A DNA stretch of 64,000 nucleotides, from the NCBI GenBank assembly GCA_028874795.1, contig JAPPHT010000070.1, positions 127,058-191,057 of the forward strand. Reading direction: 5' to 3'. The position numbers were made by a program, and so were the translations under genes. Below the pieces are notes generated by a model. It saw only the letters and a program-made list of their open reading frames with translations, made no database searches and was not told the DNA's origin. The stretch comes from Chloroflexota bacterium. Its GTDB lineage: Bacteria; Chloroflexota; Dehalococcoidia; Lucifugimonadales; Australimonadaceae. Positions 35,018 through 51,566 of this stretch are shown piece after piece; the stretch's first letter is position 1, and each line of letters opens with the position of its first letter.

Positions 35018-36523
35018 CTACGCCTCCTGGGGTTGACCGCGTCCCGCGTCCGCCCGGGCGATGGCGCGCAGCAGCGCGTTCATCTTGTAGAGCGACTCCA
35101 GGCGCTCCGCTTCCGGGTCCGAGTCGAACACGACTCCTCCGCCTGCCTGAAGGTACGCCTTCCCGTCCTTCACCACCATCGTGCGGATTGCGATGGCCGT
35201 GTCCATGTTCCCCGAGAAACTGAAATAGCCCACCGCACCCGCATAGACCCCACGGCGCTCACGCTCCAGCTCGGAGATGATCTGCATCGCCCGGATCTTC
35301 GGCGCGCCGGACACCGTACCGGCAGGGAAGCAGGCCCGCAGTGCGTCGAAGACCGAGCGGTCGTCCCGCAGCTCGCCGGTCACGTGCGAGACGAGGTGCA
35401 TCACGTGCGAGTAGCGCTCCACCTCCAGCATCTGCGTCACCTGCACGGTGCCTGGTCTGCTCACTCGCCCGATGTCGTTGCGCCCCAGGTCGAGCAGCAT
35501 CACGTGCTCCGCGCGCTCCTTCTCGTCCGCGAGCAACTCGCGCTCCAGCGCCGCGTCTTCGCGGGCGTCCTTCCCCCGGCGGCGCGTACCCGCGATGGGA
35601 TGCGTCTCGACGAGGCCATCCTCGGCGCGCACAAGCATCTCCGGCGACGCCCCCACGATGGCGAAATCGTCCAGCCACAGGTAGTACATGTACGGCGACG
35701 GGTTGACAGCCCGCAGGGAGCGATACAGGTCGAATGCGCTGGACGCAACCTGCAGTTCCACGCGCTGCGACGGCACCACCTGGATGATGTCGCCCGCGAC
35801 GATGTACTCTCGCGCCCGGTCCACCATGCCGTGGTACTCGCCTGGGGTCTTGTTGGAGTGCTCCAGGTGCTCTGCGCCCGACGCACCGGCCGCCTGCGTG
35901 TCACTCGTCCCTCCCGCCAGCTGCGCCTGCCGCGGCAGGGGATGCGCAAGGCGTTCGGCCAGCTCGTCCACGCGCTGCGTTGCGCGCGCGTACGCCTCGT
36001 CAGGTGAGCCGTCCACTTCTGCCGTCGCAACGACCTGGATGCAGTGGCGCAGGTGGTCGAAGACCAGCAGCGAATCCGTGAAGAGAAAGACAGACTCGGG
36101 AAGTCCCTGCGGGTCGCCCTCCGCCATCGAGGCCGACGGCTCGAAATAGTGGACCGTCTCGTAGGAGAGGTACCCCACTGCCCCGCCCACGAACCGCGGC
36201 AGGCCGGGTACCTGCGCGGGTCGGAAGCGCCCGAGTTCCGCTTCCACCGCAACGAGCGGGTCACCCGGCCCGTCCGGTTCTCCCTTTCCCGTCCGCAGCA
36301 CCCGGTAGGGCTCGGTGCCCATGAAGCTGAAGCGCGCCATCCGTTCCCCGCCCTCGACGCTCTCCAGCAGGAACGACACGCTTTCGCCGCCGTCCGTGAT
36401 CTTCAGATAAGCAGAGACAGGCGTCTCGAGGTCGGCCACGACCTCCCGGTATACCGGGATCAGGTTGTAGCCTTCCTGCACCAGGCGCCTGAACTCTTCG
36501 ATCGTTGGAACGTAGTCCGCCAT
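35018..36523 (-). CDS. trpE: Anthranilate synthase component I
   Basis: The 501-aa enzyme makes anthranilate from chorismate. The N-terminal tryptophan feedback motif reads FLLESVEGGERMARFSF (about 50-66). The chorismate domain shows AGDIIQVVPSQR, PSPYMYYLWL, PIAGTRRRGKD, DLGRNDIGRVS, HVMHLVSHV and CFPAGTVSGAPKIRAMQII. It is the first gene of the trp operon. Its ATG lies 22 nt downstream of the T-box terminator run. Control is expected both by enzyme feedback and by tRNA-Trp. Confidence 0.96.
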   Translation of the reverse strand: MADYVPTIEEFRRLVQEGYNLIPVYREVVADLETPVSAYLKITDGGESVSFLLESVEGGERMARFSFMGTEPYRVLRTGKGEPDGPGDPLVAVEAELGRFRPAQVPGLPRFVGGAVGYLSYETVHYFEPSASMAEGDPQGLPESVFLFTDSLLVFDHLRHCIQVVATAEVDGSPDEAYARATQRVDELAERLAHPLPRQAQLAGGTSDTQAAGASGAEHLEHSNKTPGEYHGMVDRAREYIVAGDIIQVVPSQRVELQVASSAFDLYRSLRAVNPSPYMYYLWLDDFAIVGASPEMLVRAEDGLVETHPIAGTRRRGKDAREDAALERELLADEKERAEHVMLLDLGRNDIGRVSRPGTVQVTQMLEVERYSHVMHLVSHVTGELRDDRSVFDALRACFPAGTVSGAPKIRAMQIISELERERRGVYAGAVGYFSFSGNMDTAIAIRTMVVKDGKAYLQAGGGVVFDSDPEAERLESLYKMNALLRAIARADAGRGQPQEA

Positions 36524-36544
36524 CGCTCCCTTCTTTCGTGGATA

Positions 36545-36579
36545 CGAAAATAGCCCCGCCCTTACAAGGGGCGGGGCTA
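36545..36579 (-). terminator. Intrinsic terminator of the trp T-box leader
   Basis: An 11-bp GC-rich hairpin (36551-36561 with 36569-36579, arms beginning TAGCCCCGCCC) is followed on the minus strand by TTTT. Its 5' arm abuts the T-box sequence, as required for the antiterminator/terminator switch. Confidence 0.88.
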
Positions 36580-36823
36580 CCGCGGTGCCACCCTTATTCT
36601 CCCTCCGTGATGGGAGGGACTCTTACCAGCACGGCCGTCAGTGACGGATTATGCCGTCCGCCTGTAACGGGGCGGGCCCGTCGACGCCTACCTCCTGCCA
36701 TCGCAGGTTTCGGGCCGAGGCTCAGAGGTCCATTCGGCCTTCGCGCAGGCGCCGGTTCTCACCATATCCGGCTCTCTGAAGCCCCGCCAGAAGGAGTACT
36801 ACTCCCCATCCCAGCCTGTAACA
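36551..36823 (-). ncRNA. tRNA-Trp-sensing T-box leader of the trp operon
   Basis: The canonical T-box AAGGGTGGCACCGCGG is on the minus strand at 36595-36580. Upstream, stem I is recognisable: CAGAGAGCCGG (GA-motif side) and TGGTGAGAACCGGC, then GAATGGACCTCTGAG closing the stem base by CAGAG/CTCTG pairing. The specifier codon is therefore TGG (36732-36730), matching tRNA-Trp, and is followed by a purine as expected. Uncharged tRNA-Trp would stabilise the antiterminator and permit trp transcription. Confidence 0.92.
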
Positions 36824-36829
36824 GGAGTG

Positions 36830-36859
36830 ATTATCCGGTAACGGGCCTCTGGCTGTCAA
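36830..36859 (-). promoter_or_regulatory. trp operon promoter
   Basis: On the minus strand TTGACA (36859-36854), an 18-nt spacer, then GATAAT (36835-36830). Transcription should begin near 36823, immediately before the T-box structures. Confidence 0.75.
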
Positions 36860-37160
36860 ACGCGGCCCGGCGCAGCCCCACTGCCCGCGTCCGACCGCAC
36901 GACGCCCCCGGCTGTCTCTCCCCTGGCCAATTCCTCCCACGATGGAAAGGTCAGCGAATGCAGGCAATTGTCACTTCTGCGCCGAACGAGTACAGCACCC
37001 TTTTATCACGCGGCGGAATCTGCTACTCTAGGAGTCCGCTACTCTTGACGAGTAAGTGTACCCGTAAGGTCGACCAGCGTTCTCTTCCTGTAGGCTCCCA
37101 CGTCCACAGGAGGAGAGGCGCACTATTTGCGTTCAACGCTGATAGGCCGAGGAGCAACCT
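36860..37160. other. Divergent spacer upstream of gltB
   Basis: This holds the leader of gltB. TTGTCA (about 36968) with TACAGC 17 nt later, and two CTACTCT boxes near 37023-37045, are only weak promoter candidates. A good ribosome site (GAGGAGCA) precedes the GTG at 37161. AGGAGGAGAGG at about 37108 lies too far upstream to serve that start and is not followed by a plausible gene. No terminator or riboswitch was recognised. Confidence 0.4.
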
Positions 37161-41706
<4,546 letters not shown>

Positions 41707-41714
<8 letters not shown>

Positions 41715-43170
41715 GACAACCGGGTTCCTAGAATTCGAGCGCGAGCCCCCTGAGCGCCGGCCCGCGGGAGAGCGAACGAAGGACTACCGCGAGATCTACG
41801 AGGCGTGGTCCGACGACAAGTCCCGGGTGCAGGCCGCGCGCTGCATGAACTGCGCGCTTCCGTTCTGCCACAAGGGCTGTCCACTGGGCAACCTCATCCC
41901 CGACTGGAACGACCTGGTGTACAGGGGGCGTTGGCAGGACGCGCTGGCGGCGCTGCACGCAACCAACAACTTCCCCGAGTTCACAGGCCGTATATGCCCC
42001 GCGCCCTGCGAGGCCTCCTGCGTGCTCTCCATCAACGAGGAGCCGGTCACGATCGAGTACATCGAGAAGGCCATCGTGGACCGCGGCTTCGACGAGGGAT
42101 GGATGACGCCGCATCCCCCCGAGGAGCGGACCGGCAAGCGCATCGCCGTGGTTGGGTCCGGTCCTGCCGGCCTGGCCGCCGCCGTCCAGCTGAACCGGGC
42201 CGGGCACCTGGTCACAGTCTTCGAGCGCGACGAGTACGTAGGCGGACTGCTCACGCTCGGCATCCCCGACTTCAAGCTGGACAAGAGCGTTGTCGAGCGA
42301 CGCGTCGAACTGATGGCCGCGGAGGGGATCGAGTTCCGCACGAATTGCAACGTCGGCGTAGACGTTGCCGCGGACGACCTGCTGGGCGAGTACGACGCCG
42401 TTTGCCTGACCGGCGGCTCGACGATCGCTCGTCGGCTGAATGTCCCGGGCGAAGAGCTCGAGGGCGTACACCTGGCGGTTGACTACCTGACGCAGCAGAA
42501 CAGGATCAATCGTGGCCTAGAAGTGCCCCCCGAAGAGCGCATCACAGCCGAGGGCAAGCGGGTCATGATCCTGGGCGGCGGCGACACCGGCGCCGACTGC
42601 CTGGGGACCGCCCACCGCCAGGGTGCGGAGATGGTCGTGCAATGGGAGATCCTTCCGGAACCGCCCGCGTCGAGGTCGAAGAACAATCCGTGGCCCCTGT
42701 GGCCCCTCATCCTGCGGAGCTCCGCGGCCCACGAGGAGGGCGGCGTCCGCGACTACTCCATCCTCACGAAGCGTCTATCAGGCAGCAACGGTCGCGTCGA
42801 GCGCCTCCACGCAGCCCGCATCGAATGGGGTCCGCCGGATGAGACGGGCCGGCCCACGATGACCGAGATACCCGGCAGCGAGTTCGAGTTGGAAGCTTCG
42901 CTGGTGCTGCTCGCGTTGGGGTTCCTGCACCCCCAGCACGAGGGCTTGCTGGAGCAGCTCGGCGTTGAGCTCGACGGAAGAGGCAACGTCAAGACAGACG
43001 TGTCCAAGATGACCAGCGTGCCCGGAGTGTTCGCCGCGGGAGACATGGCGCGAGGCCAGTCGCTCGTCGTGTGGGCAATCGCAGAGGGGCGGCAGGCCGC
43101 TCACGGCATCGACGCCTACCTCATGGGGGCCACGGCGCTCCCGTCCGTGGACCTACGCAGCTGGGCGTAG
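41707..43170 (+). CDS. gltD: Glutamate synthase small (beta) subunit
   Basis: The 487-aa NAD(P)H-oxidising partner of GltB has an N-terminal region with low-potential Fe-S ligands (CMNCALPFCHKGCPLGN, about 46-62; CPAPCEASC, about 98-106), an FAD site (VVGSGPAGLAAA, about 149-160) and a pyridine-nucleotide site (ILGGGDTGADC, about 289-299). The start is GTG at 41707, inside the gltB end, which gives the standard N-terminus (MGKTTGFLEFER). It is convergent with glnA at 11 nt. Confidence 0.96.
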
Positions 43171-43181
43171 CTGCACCCTCC

Positions 43182-44525
43182 CTACAGGATGGGCAGGTAA
43201 CGCTTCATCTCGTAGTCAGTGACGGCGAAGCGGTATCCCTCCCACTCGATACGCTTGTTCTCGAGCAACGAGTTGAACGTGTGCGTTCCCAGGGCCTCCC
43301 GGAGCACGACGCTCTCCTCGGCCTCGGCGAGCGCCTCGTAGAGACTGCCGGGCAAGCGGCGAATGCCGAGTTTCGAGCGTTCCCCTTCCGACAGAGCATC
43401 CACGTCCACCTCTGTGGAACTCTCAAGCGCATATGCGTTCTGCACTCCGGCGAGACCTGCGGTGAGGATCGCCGCGAACGCAAGGTACGGATTGCACGCC
43501 GGATCGGGCAGGCGGAACTCGATGCGGACCGACGCCTCCTTGCCGGGGCGATAAGCTGGCACACGGACCAGGTTGGAGCGGTTGACTGCCGCCCAAGTCG
43601 CGTACACCGGAGCCTCGTAGCCGGGCGTCAGGCGCTTGTACGAGTTCACCCACTGGTTGCATACGCAGGCGATCTCTCCCGCGTGCCGCAGGAGACCGGC
43701 GATGAAGTGCCGGCCCGTCGCGGAAAGCTTGTGCTCCCCGTCGGGGTCGTAAAACGCGTTCTCTCCTCCCTGGAAGAGCGACATGTTGATGTGCATACCG
43801 CTCCCGTTCTGGTTCTCAAACGGTTTGGGCATGAAGGTGGCGTACACCTGCTGGCCCATCGCCACTTCCTTCACCACCTGGCGGTACGTCATCACTGCAT
43901 CGGCCATCGTGAGTGCGTCCGTGTGGCGGAGGTCAATCTCATGCTGGCCGTGCGCCACTTCGTGGTGGCTGTATTCGACGGGTATCCCCATCTCCTCCAG
44001 CGAGAGCACTGTCTGCCGGCGCAGGTCGGCACCCTTGTCCAGCGTGGTCGTGAGGTCGAAATAGCCTCCCGCATCGAGCGGTTCCGGCTCTTCGGCAGAC
44101 TTGAGGTAGAAGTGCTCCATCTCCGGCCCCACCTGGAACTCGTAGCCCTGCCGTGCCGCGCGCTCGAGGGCCGTCTTCAGAACGTGGCGCGGGTCCCCTT
44201 CGAACGGTTCGCCAGAGGGACGAAGGACGTCGCAGAACATGCGGGCCACGGCGTTCTGGCGAGGGCGCCACGGAAGGATGGAGAACGTCGTCGGGTCCGG
44301 CATCGCCACCATGTCGCTCTCGTCGCGGCGTGCAAAGCCCTCCACGGTGGAGCCGTCGAAGGCCATCCCGTATTCCAACGCTCCTTCGAGTTCCGCTTCC
44401 GTTATCGCGAAGCCCTTCAGCGTCCCCAGGATGTCCGTGAACCAGAGGCGGATGAACTTGACGTCGTTCTCCTTGGCGGTGCGAAGGACGTACTGCCGCG
44501 CCTCGTGCTCTCGAGCAATGGCCAT
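43182..44525 (-). CDS. glnA: Glutamine synthetase, type I
   Basis: The 447-aa enzyme makes glutamine from glutamate, ammonia and ATP, feeding GltBD. Seen: the beta-grasp N-terminus with VKFIRLWFTDILGTLKGFAI, AFDGSTVEGFARRDESDM (Asp-50-type loop), GPEMEHFYL (Glu ligands), NGSGMHINMS (His), and the Glu-flap/ATP region NRSNLVRVPAYRPG with RIEFRLPDPACNPYLA. At 447 aa it resembles the shorter GSI-alpha group, and no adenylylation-type insert was noticed. It starts 15 nt downstream of ppdK with AGGAGG ahead of it, so it is expected to be co-transcribed with ppdK. Confidence 0.96.
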   Translation of the reverse strand: MAIAREHEARQYVLRTAKENDVKFIRLWFTDILGTLKGFAITEAELEGALEYGMAFDGSTVEGFARRDESDMVAMPDPTTFSILPWRPRQNAVARMFCDVLRPSGEPFEGDPRHVLKTALERAARQGYEFQVGPEMEHFYLKSAEEPEPLDAGGYFDLTTTLDKGADLRRQTVLSLEEMGIPVEYSHHEVAHGQHEIDLRHTDALTMADAVMTYRQVVKEVAMGQQVYATFMPKPFENQNGSGMHINMSLFQGGENAFYDPDGEHKLSATGRHFIAGLLRHAGEIACVCNQWVNSYKRLTPGYEAPVYATWAAVNRSNLVRVPAYRPGKEASVRIEFRLPDPACNPYLAFAAILTAGLAGVQNAYALESSTEVDVDALSEGERSKLGIRRLPGSLYEALAEAEESVVLREALGTHTFNSLLENKRIEWEGYRFAVTDYEMKRYLPIL

Positions 44526-44540
44526 GGGCCGCCTCCTACA

Positions 44541-47528
44541 TCACAACAGACGCGCTTGCGTTCCCTCTGTCGTCGTGATCTGGCCAAGCGCGCTCTGCGC
44601 TGCAGCCAAGCGGGCAACCGGAACGCGGAACGGTGACGCGCTGACGTAGTTCAGCCCCAGTTCGTTGCAGAATGCCACACTCCGAGGGTCGCCCCCGTGC
44701 TCCCCGCATATGCCTATCGGGAAGTCCGGGTCAACCTGGCGCGCAGCCTCCGTCGCCATCCGCATCAACTTCCCAACGCCCTGTGTATCGAGCGTGTTGA
44801 ACGGGTTGCGCGGCAGAATCTCCGTCTCGACGTAGTGGTTCAGGAACTTGCTCTCCGCATCGTCCCGGCTGAACGCAAACGTCATCTGCGTAAGGTCGTT
44901 CGAGCCGAACGAGAAGAACTCGGCCTCCGTCGCCACTTCGTCAGCCGTGAGCGCCGCGCGAGGAACCTCGATCATCGTCCCGAACAGGTAGGTCACATAT
45001 ATCCCGAGCGCCTCGCGCGTTTTGCTGGCAACCGCTCGCAATCGGGGTCGGAGCCACCTCAGTTCATTCACGTGCGAGACGATGGGAATCATGATCTCCG
45101 CCCGCACCGGGGAGCCTTCCTCGGCCAAGCGGCAGCCCGCCGTGACGATGGCGCGCACCTGCATCTCGTAGATCTCGGGCATCGTCAGGCCCACACGGCA
45201 ACCGCGGTGGCCCAGCATCGGGTTCGATTCCCGAAGGCGGGCTACGAGCTCGAGCGTCCTCTCCTTCTCCTCCAGCTCCGCCCGCAATGCCTCTTCATCC
45301 TCCTGCTGAGGGAGAGACACGCGCTCCGAGAGCCAATCCATCACGCGCTTGCCCACCACGACCTTCTCCAGCTCGGATGCAGAGCGGTTGACCAGGTCGC
45401 GTCCCTTGTTCAGCCACGCATCCACGCGGTTGTCACCCTCGATGCGGCGCGTCAGTTCCGCCACTTCCTGCACGAGCTCACCGTAGTCCGGCAGGAACTC
45501 ATGCAGCGGTGCGTCCAGCAACCGAATCACCACCGGGAGGCCTTCCATCGCCTTGAAGATCCCGTAGAAGTCCTCAGTTTGAAAGCGCTCCAACTCGGCC
45601 AGTTCGGTGCGGAAGTCCAGGACAGCTTCCGACGACTCGCACTGGGTCCTGGCCGACTCGAGCCGGTGCTGCATCGCCTCTCGTTCCGACGCTGGAGCAC
45701 TCTTCAGCGCTTCTTCCAACTCCTGCACACGCCAGATCAGTTCCGACGCCTCCGGCCCGATCGCCAGCAGTTGCCGGATGTGCCGCAGCCGCTCCTCGGC
45801 GAAGAACATATGCTCAGTGCGGCACAGACCGATGCCCTCGGCCCCGTTCGCTCGCGCGCGGTGAGCGTCTTCCGGCGTATCCGCGTTCGCCCACACCTGC
45901 AAGCGGCGTACCTCGTCTGCCCAGCCGAGCAACGTATTCAGCTCTGCCAGCTCGCTCGGCTTTGGCGCAACTGCTTCGATGTCTCCGACGAATACCTCGC
46001 CCGTGGCGCCGTCGATACTGATGACGTCGCCCTCCGAGATGGACTTCCCTCGAGCTGTCGCGCTGCCGTCAGCCTCGAAGTGCAGCTCCTCGCAGCCCAC
46101 CACGCAAGGCTTCCCCAGCCCCCGCGTCACCACTGCCGCGTGACTCGTCATGCCGCCGCGGCTCGTGAGCACCCCATTCGCCTTGATGATGCCGTGCACG
46201 TCGTCGGGGCTCGTCTCCTGCCGGACGAGCACCACCTGCTGCCCGCTCTCTGCGACCGCCGCGACGCGGTCCGGGTCCATCACCACGACGCCGGACGCCG
46301 CTCCCGGCGACGCTCCCACGCCTTCCGCCAGCAGACGACCTGCCTTTACCGCTGCTTCTTTCGCTTCCGCCACGAAGTGGGGCATGAGCACTGCCGAAAC
46401 CTCGCCTGCCTCCACACGCCCCAATGCCTGCTGCTGCGTCAGCACGCCCTCCGACACCAGCTCCACCGCTATCCGAACCGCTGCCGACGCCGTCCGCTTG
46501 GCGGAACGGGTCTGCAGGATGAACAGCTTCCCTCGCTCCACGGTGAACTCGATGTCCTGCACGTCCTTGTAGTGCGCTTCGAGGCTGCGCGCCGTCTCCT
46601 CTATCTCCCGGTAGATCTCAGGCCACGCGGTGCGCAGGGCCTGGATGCGTTGGGGGGTGCGTATCCCCGCCACTACGTCCTCTCCCTGCGCGTTCGGCAG
46701 GAACTCGCCGTACAGTCCTCGCTCGCCGCTGCCCGGGTTGCGGGAGAACAGCACACCTGTGCCACTGTCGTCGCCGAGGTTGCCGAACACCATGGCCATG
46801 ATGACGCACGCGGTGCCCATGTTGTGGGAGATGCCCTGGAATTCCCGGTAGGTGATGGCGCGGGGGTTATTCCACGAGTCGAACACCGCCTCCACTGCCG
46901 CCTTCAGCAACACCCAGGGGTCGTCCGAGAGCGGTTCTCCGGTCGTCTCCTGGATGATTCCCTTGAACTCGTCGATGAGCTCCCGCAGCGCACTGGGCTG
47001 CAGTTCGTAGTCGAACTCGGCGCCTGCGCGTTTCTTCGCGGCCTCCAGCGTGGTCTCGAATCGCGCCTTGGGTATGCCCAGCACGACGTCGCCAAAGCCT
47101 TGTATCAGCCGTCGGAATGCGTCCAGTGCGGGGCGTTCGTCGCCCATCATCTCCGCGAGGCCCGCAACCGTCGCGTCGGTCACGCCCATGTTGAGGATGG
47201 TGTCCATCATTCCGGGCATGGAGACCGGAGCGCCTGAGCGGACCGACACTACCAGCGGGTTATCGACGGCGCCGAACAGGCGGCCGGTCTGCTCTTCCAG
47301 TACGTGAACATGCCGGACTATCTCGTCCCACAGGCCATCGGGAAAGCGCCGTCCCTGGCGGAAATACTCCAACGACGTCTCCGTCGTAATCACGAATCCC
47401 GGAGGCACCGGAACGCCGATGCGCGCCATCTCGCTCGCATGCGCTCCCTTCCCCCCGAGAAGACTCACCATTTCCGCACCGCCTTCCGCGAGGCGGTACA
47501 CCATCTTCCCGGTCACTGTCGCCGTCAT
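44541..47528 (-). CDS. ppdK: Pyruvate, phosphate dikinase
   Basis: The 995-aa enzyme interconverts pyruvate + ATP + Pi and PEP + AMP + PPi. The N-terminal ATP-grasp half shows VSLLGGKGAHASEMA and SVRSGAPVSMPGMMDTILN. The swivelling domain has the phospho-histidine in GGMTSHAAVVTRGLGKPCVVG (His about 460). The C-terminal PEP domain has NPMLGHRGCR and the catalytic Cys in ICGEHGGDP. Most bacterial enzymes are about 870-900 aa; the extra length comes from helical, charged inserts near residues 590-640 and 680-735. The ATG at 47528 gives the canonical start; the ORF to 47600 is only leader. A -10-like TAGCAT (about 47590) is present. Confidence 0.95.
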   Translation of the reverse strand: MTATVTGKMVYRLAEGGAEMVSLLGGKGAHASEMARIGVPVPPGFVITTETSLEYFRQGRRFPDGLWDEIVRHVHVLEEQTGRLFGAVDNPLVVSVRSGAPVSMPGMMDTILNMGVTDATVAGLAEMMGDERPALDAFRRLIQGFGDVVLGIPKARFETTLEAAKKRAGAEFDYELQPSALRELIDEFKGIIQETTGEPLSDDPWVLLKAAVEAVFDSWNNPRAITYREFQGISHNMGTACVIMAMVFGNLGDDSGTGVLFSRNPGSGERGLYGEFLPNAQGEDVVAGIRTPQRIQALRTAWPEIYREIEETARSLEAHYKDVQDIEFTVERGKLFILQTRSAKRTASAAVRIAVELVSEGVLTQQQALGRVEAGEVSAVLMPHFVAEAKEAAVKAGRLLAEGVGASPGAASGVVVMDPDRVAAVAESGQQVVLVRQETSPDDVHGIIKANGVLTSRGGMTSHAAVVTRGLGKPCVVGCEELHFEADGSATARGKSISEGDVISIDGATGEVFVGDIEAVAPKPSELAELNTLLGWADEVRRLQVWANADTPEDAHRARANGAEGIGLCRTEHMFFAEERLRHIRQLLAIGPEASELIWRVQELEEALKSAPASEREAMQHRLESARTQCESSEAVLDFRTELAELERFQTEDFYGIFKAMEGLPVVIRLLDAPLHEFLPDYGELVQEVAELTRRIEGDNRVDAWLNKGRDLVNRSASELEKVVVGKRVMDWLSERVSLPQQEDEEALRAELEEKERTLELVARLRESNPMLGHRGCRVGLTMPEIYEMQVRAIVTAGCRLAEEGSPVRAEIMIPIVSHVNELRWLRPRLRAVASKTREALGIYVTYLFGTMIEVPRAALTADEVATEAEFFSFGSNDLTQMTFAFSRDDAESKFLNHYVETEILPRNPFNTLDTQGVGKLMRMATEAARQVDPDFPIGICGEHGGDPRSVAFCNELGLNYVSASPFRVPVARLAAAQSALGQITTTEGTQARLL

Positions 47529-47616
47529 TACCCAACCCCCAAGGCAACCGGCTCGAGAGTTGCGGCCCCCGTCGGTCACGCCAACGGTCGATGCTAGCAC
47601 AAGGCCGCCTACCGGT

Positions 47617-48297
47617 CTACGCGCGCTCCCCCTCCACGTCGTCGGGCGCGCCCCCGGCGTACACCCCTCGATACGGCGGGGGGAGCAGCGCCGCGATGCG
47701 GTTCATCACCTCTTCTGTCGCCGCCTGCAGCTGCTCCCTATCTACTCTTCCCTCGGAACGCGGAAGCACAAACGGCTCCCCGATAGTGACATGCAGCTTC
47801 TGGAAGTGAAACGCTATCCGGAACATGCCCCGGATGCGCTCTGTCCCCGTGATTGCCACTGGCAGCACCGGCGCACCGGACGACAGCGCCAGGTAGGCCA
47901 ACCCGTCCGTGGCCTTACGCAATCCGCCCGGGCTCCGTGTCCCCTCAGGGAAGATCAGCAGCGCCCTACCGCTGTTCAGCGTACGCAGTGCCCACTTCAG
48001 CGCATCAACGTCCCTCCCATCGCGGTCCACCGGGTAGACGTGCACCGCGCGGAGCAAGTACGACACGATCGGCCCCCAGAACAACGACCGCTTCGCCATG
48101 AAGAAGATGGGCCGCGGGACCGCGTACACCATCACCGGCGGGTCCGCGTTGCTCTGGTGGTTCGCAACGATGATCAGCGGCCCACCCTTTGGAACGCGCT
48201 CCCGCCCCGTGACCCGGATGCTCCCGAACGTGGGGATGAAGATGCGGGAGAGTAGCCGCCCGAGCCTGTACCAGCAATCGAACGGAGCGCCCGTCAC
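47617..48297 (-). CDS. plsC: 1-acyl-sn-glycerol-3-phosphate acyltransferase family
   Basis: The 226-aa membrane-associated phospholipid-synthesis enzyme shows the catalytic NHQSNAD (NHx4D, about residue 46), the substrate-binding FPEGTRSPGG (about 116), and the downstream VLPVAITGTERI block. The N-terminus is amphipathic and hydrophobic. The gene overlaps cmk by 4 nt, a common bacterial pairing. Confidence 0.92.
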   Translation of the reverse strand: MTGAPFDCWYRLGRLLSRIFIPTFGSIRVTGRERVPKGGPLIIVANHQSNADPPVMVYAVPRPIFFMAKRSLFWGPIVSYLLRAVHVYPVDRDGRDVDALKWALRTLNSGRALLIFPEGTRSPGGLRKATDGLAYLALSSGAPVLPVAITGTERIRGMFRIAFHFQKLHVTIGEPFVLPRSEGRVDREQLQAATEEVMNRIAALLPPPYRGVYAGGAPDDVEGERA

Positions 48298-48962
48298 TCG
48301 CCCTCCTCCGTGCCGAGCACAGCCAGGACAACGTCCACGACGGCCTCGACGTCGAGACCATCGGTCACGATGCGACGGGCGTCCTCAGCGATACGCAGCG
48401 GCGAATCCGTGCGTCCGGCGTCTATGGCGTCCCGCATCTCTATGTTCTCCAGCACCTCGGCCCTGGACCGCGCCTGGTCTGTTCCCGCCAGTTCTCTGAA
48501 CCGTCTACGCGTCCGCTCTTCAGGCGACGCGTCCAGGTACACCTTCGCAGCGTTCGGAAGCACGATCGTCCCGATGTCCCGTCCGACCATGATGACATCT
48601 CCCCCTTTCGCGGTCGCACGCTGCTGAGCGACCATCGCCCTGCGGACGCCTCCTACCTTCGCCACGGCAGAAACCGCGGCGTCGACTTCAGGCGTGCGCA
48701 AGCGGGAGGTAATGTCGACACCACGGATGGACACGCTCGTCCCCTCGTCGCCGAGGCGGACCTCCAACCCATCGGCGAGCCGCGTGAGCGCGGCCTCATC
48801 ATCCAGGGGGGTACTCGCGTCGAGCGCTGCGACGGTGACCGCGCGGTAGTAGACGCCTGTATCGACGAAGGCGTACCCCAACCGGCGCGCCAACGCCCGG
48901 CCAACGGTCGTCTTTCCAGAGGCAACAGGGCCGTCTATCGCGATGACAGAAGGGTAACGCAC
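48294..48962 (-). CDS. cmk: Cytidylate kinase
   Basis: The 222-aa enzyme phosphorylates CMP and dCMP. The P-loop IDGPVASGKTTVGRALARRLG lies at the N-terminus (landmark GPVASGKTT), followed by FVDTGVYYRAVT, VGRDIGTIVLPNA and the lid RRFRELAG. The start is GTG at 48962, because the frame further upstream is not protein-like and because a TACTAT -10 lies 7 nt before it. That spacing implies a leaderless mRNA. Confidence 0.92.
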   Translation of the reverse strand: MRYPSVIAIDGPVASGKTTVGRALARRLGYAFVDTGVYYRAVTVAALDASTPLDDEAALTRLADGLEVRLGDEGTSVSIRGVDITSRLRTPEVDAAVSAVAKVGGVRRAMVAQQRATAKGGDVIMVGRDIGTIVLPNAAKVYLDASPEERTRRRFRELAGTDQARSRAEVLENIEMRDAIDAGRTDSPLRIAEDARRIVTDGLDVEAVVDVVLAVLGTEEGE

Positions 48963-48969
48963 AGAGAAA

Positions 48970-48975
48970 ATAGTA
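48970..48975 (-). promoter_or_regulatory. Candidate -10 box of cmk (near-leaderless)
   Basis: TACTAT on the minus strand ends 7 nt before the GTG of cmk. No Shine-Dalgarno and no clear -35 were found. Confidence 0.4.
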
Positions 48976-49045
48976 CAGTGGGCGGCAAGTGGGCGCACGA
49001 TGCGCCACAGGCGTGCAACCAACCACAATATGTTGTGCCGTATCT

Positions 49046-51551
<2,506 letters not shown>

Positions 51552-51566
51552 CCCGTTCCGGGCAAG

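Noticed and set aside
36551..36823. Classical trp attenuation by a Trp-rich leader peptide
   Set aside because: No short ORF with tandem Trp codons; the T-box motif and specifier account for the structures.
45218..45236. tRNA T-loop-like GGGTTCGATTCCCG
   Set aside because: It encodes the conserved SNPMLGHRG region of ppdK on the other strand, and no acceptor or anticodon arms surround it.
44697..47237. 846-aa plus-strand ORF opposite ppdK
   Set aside because: Shadow frame of ppdK; no recognisable domain and extreme Arg/His/Leu bias.
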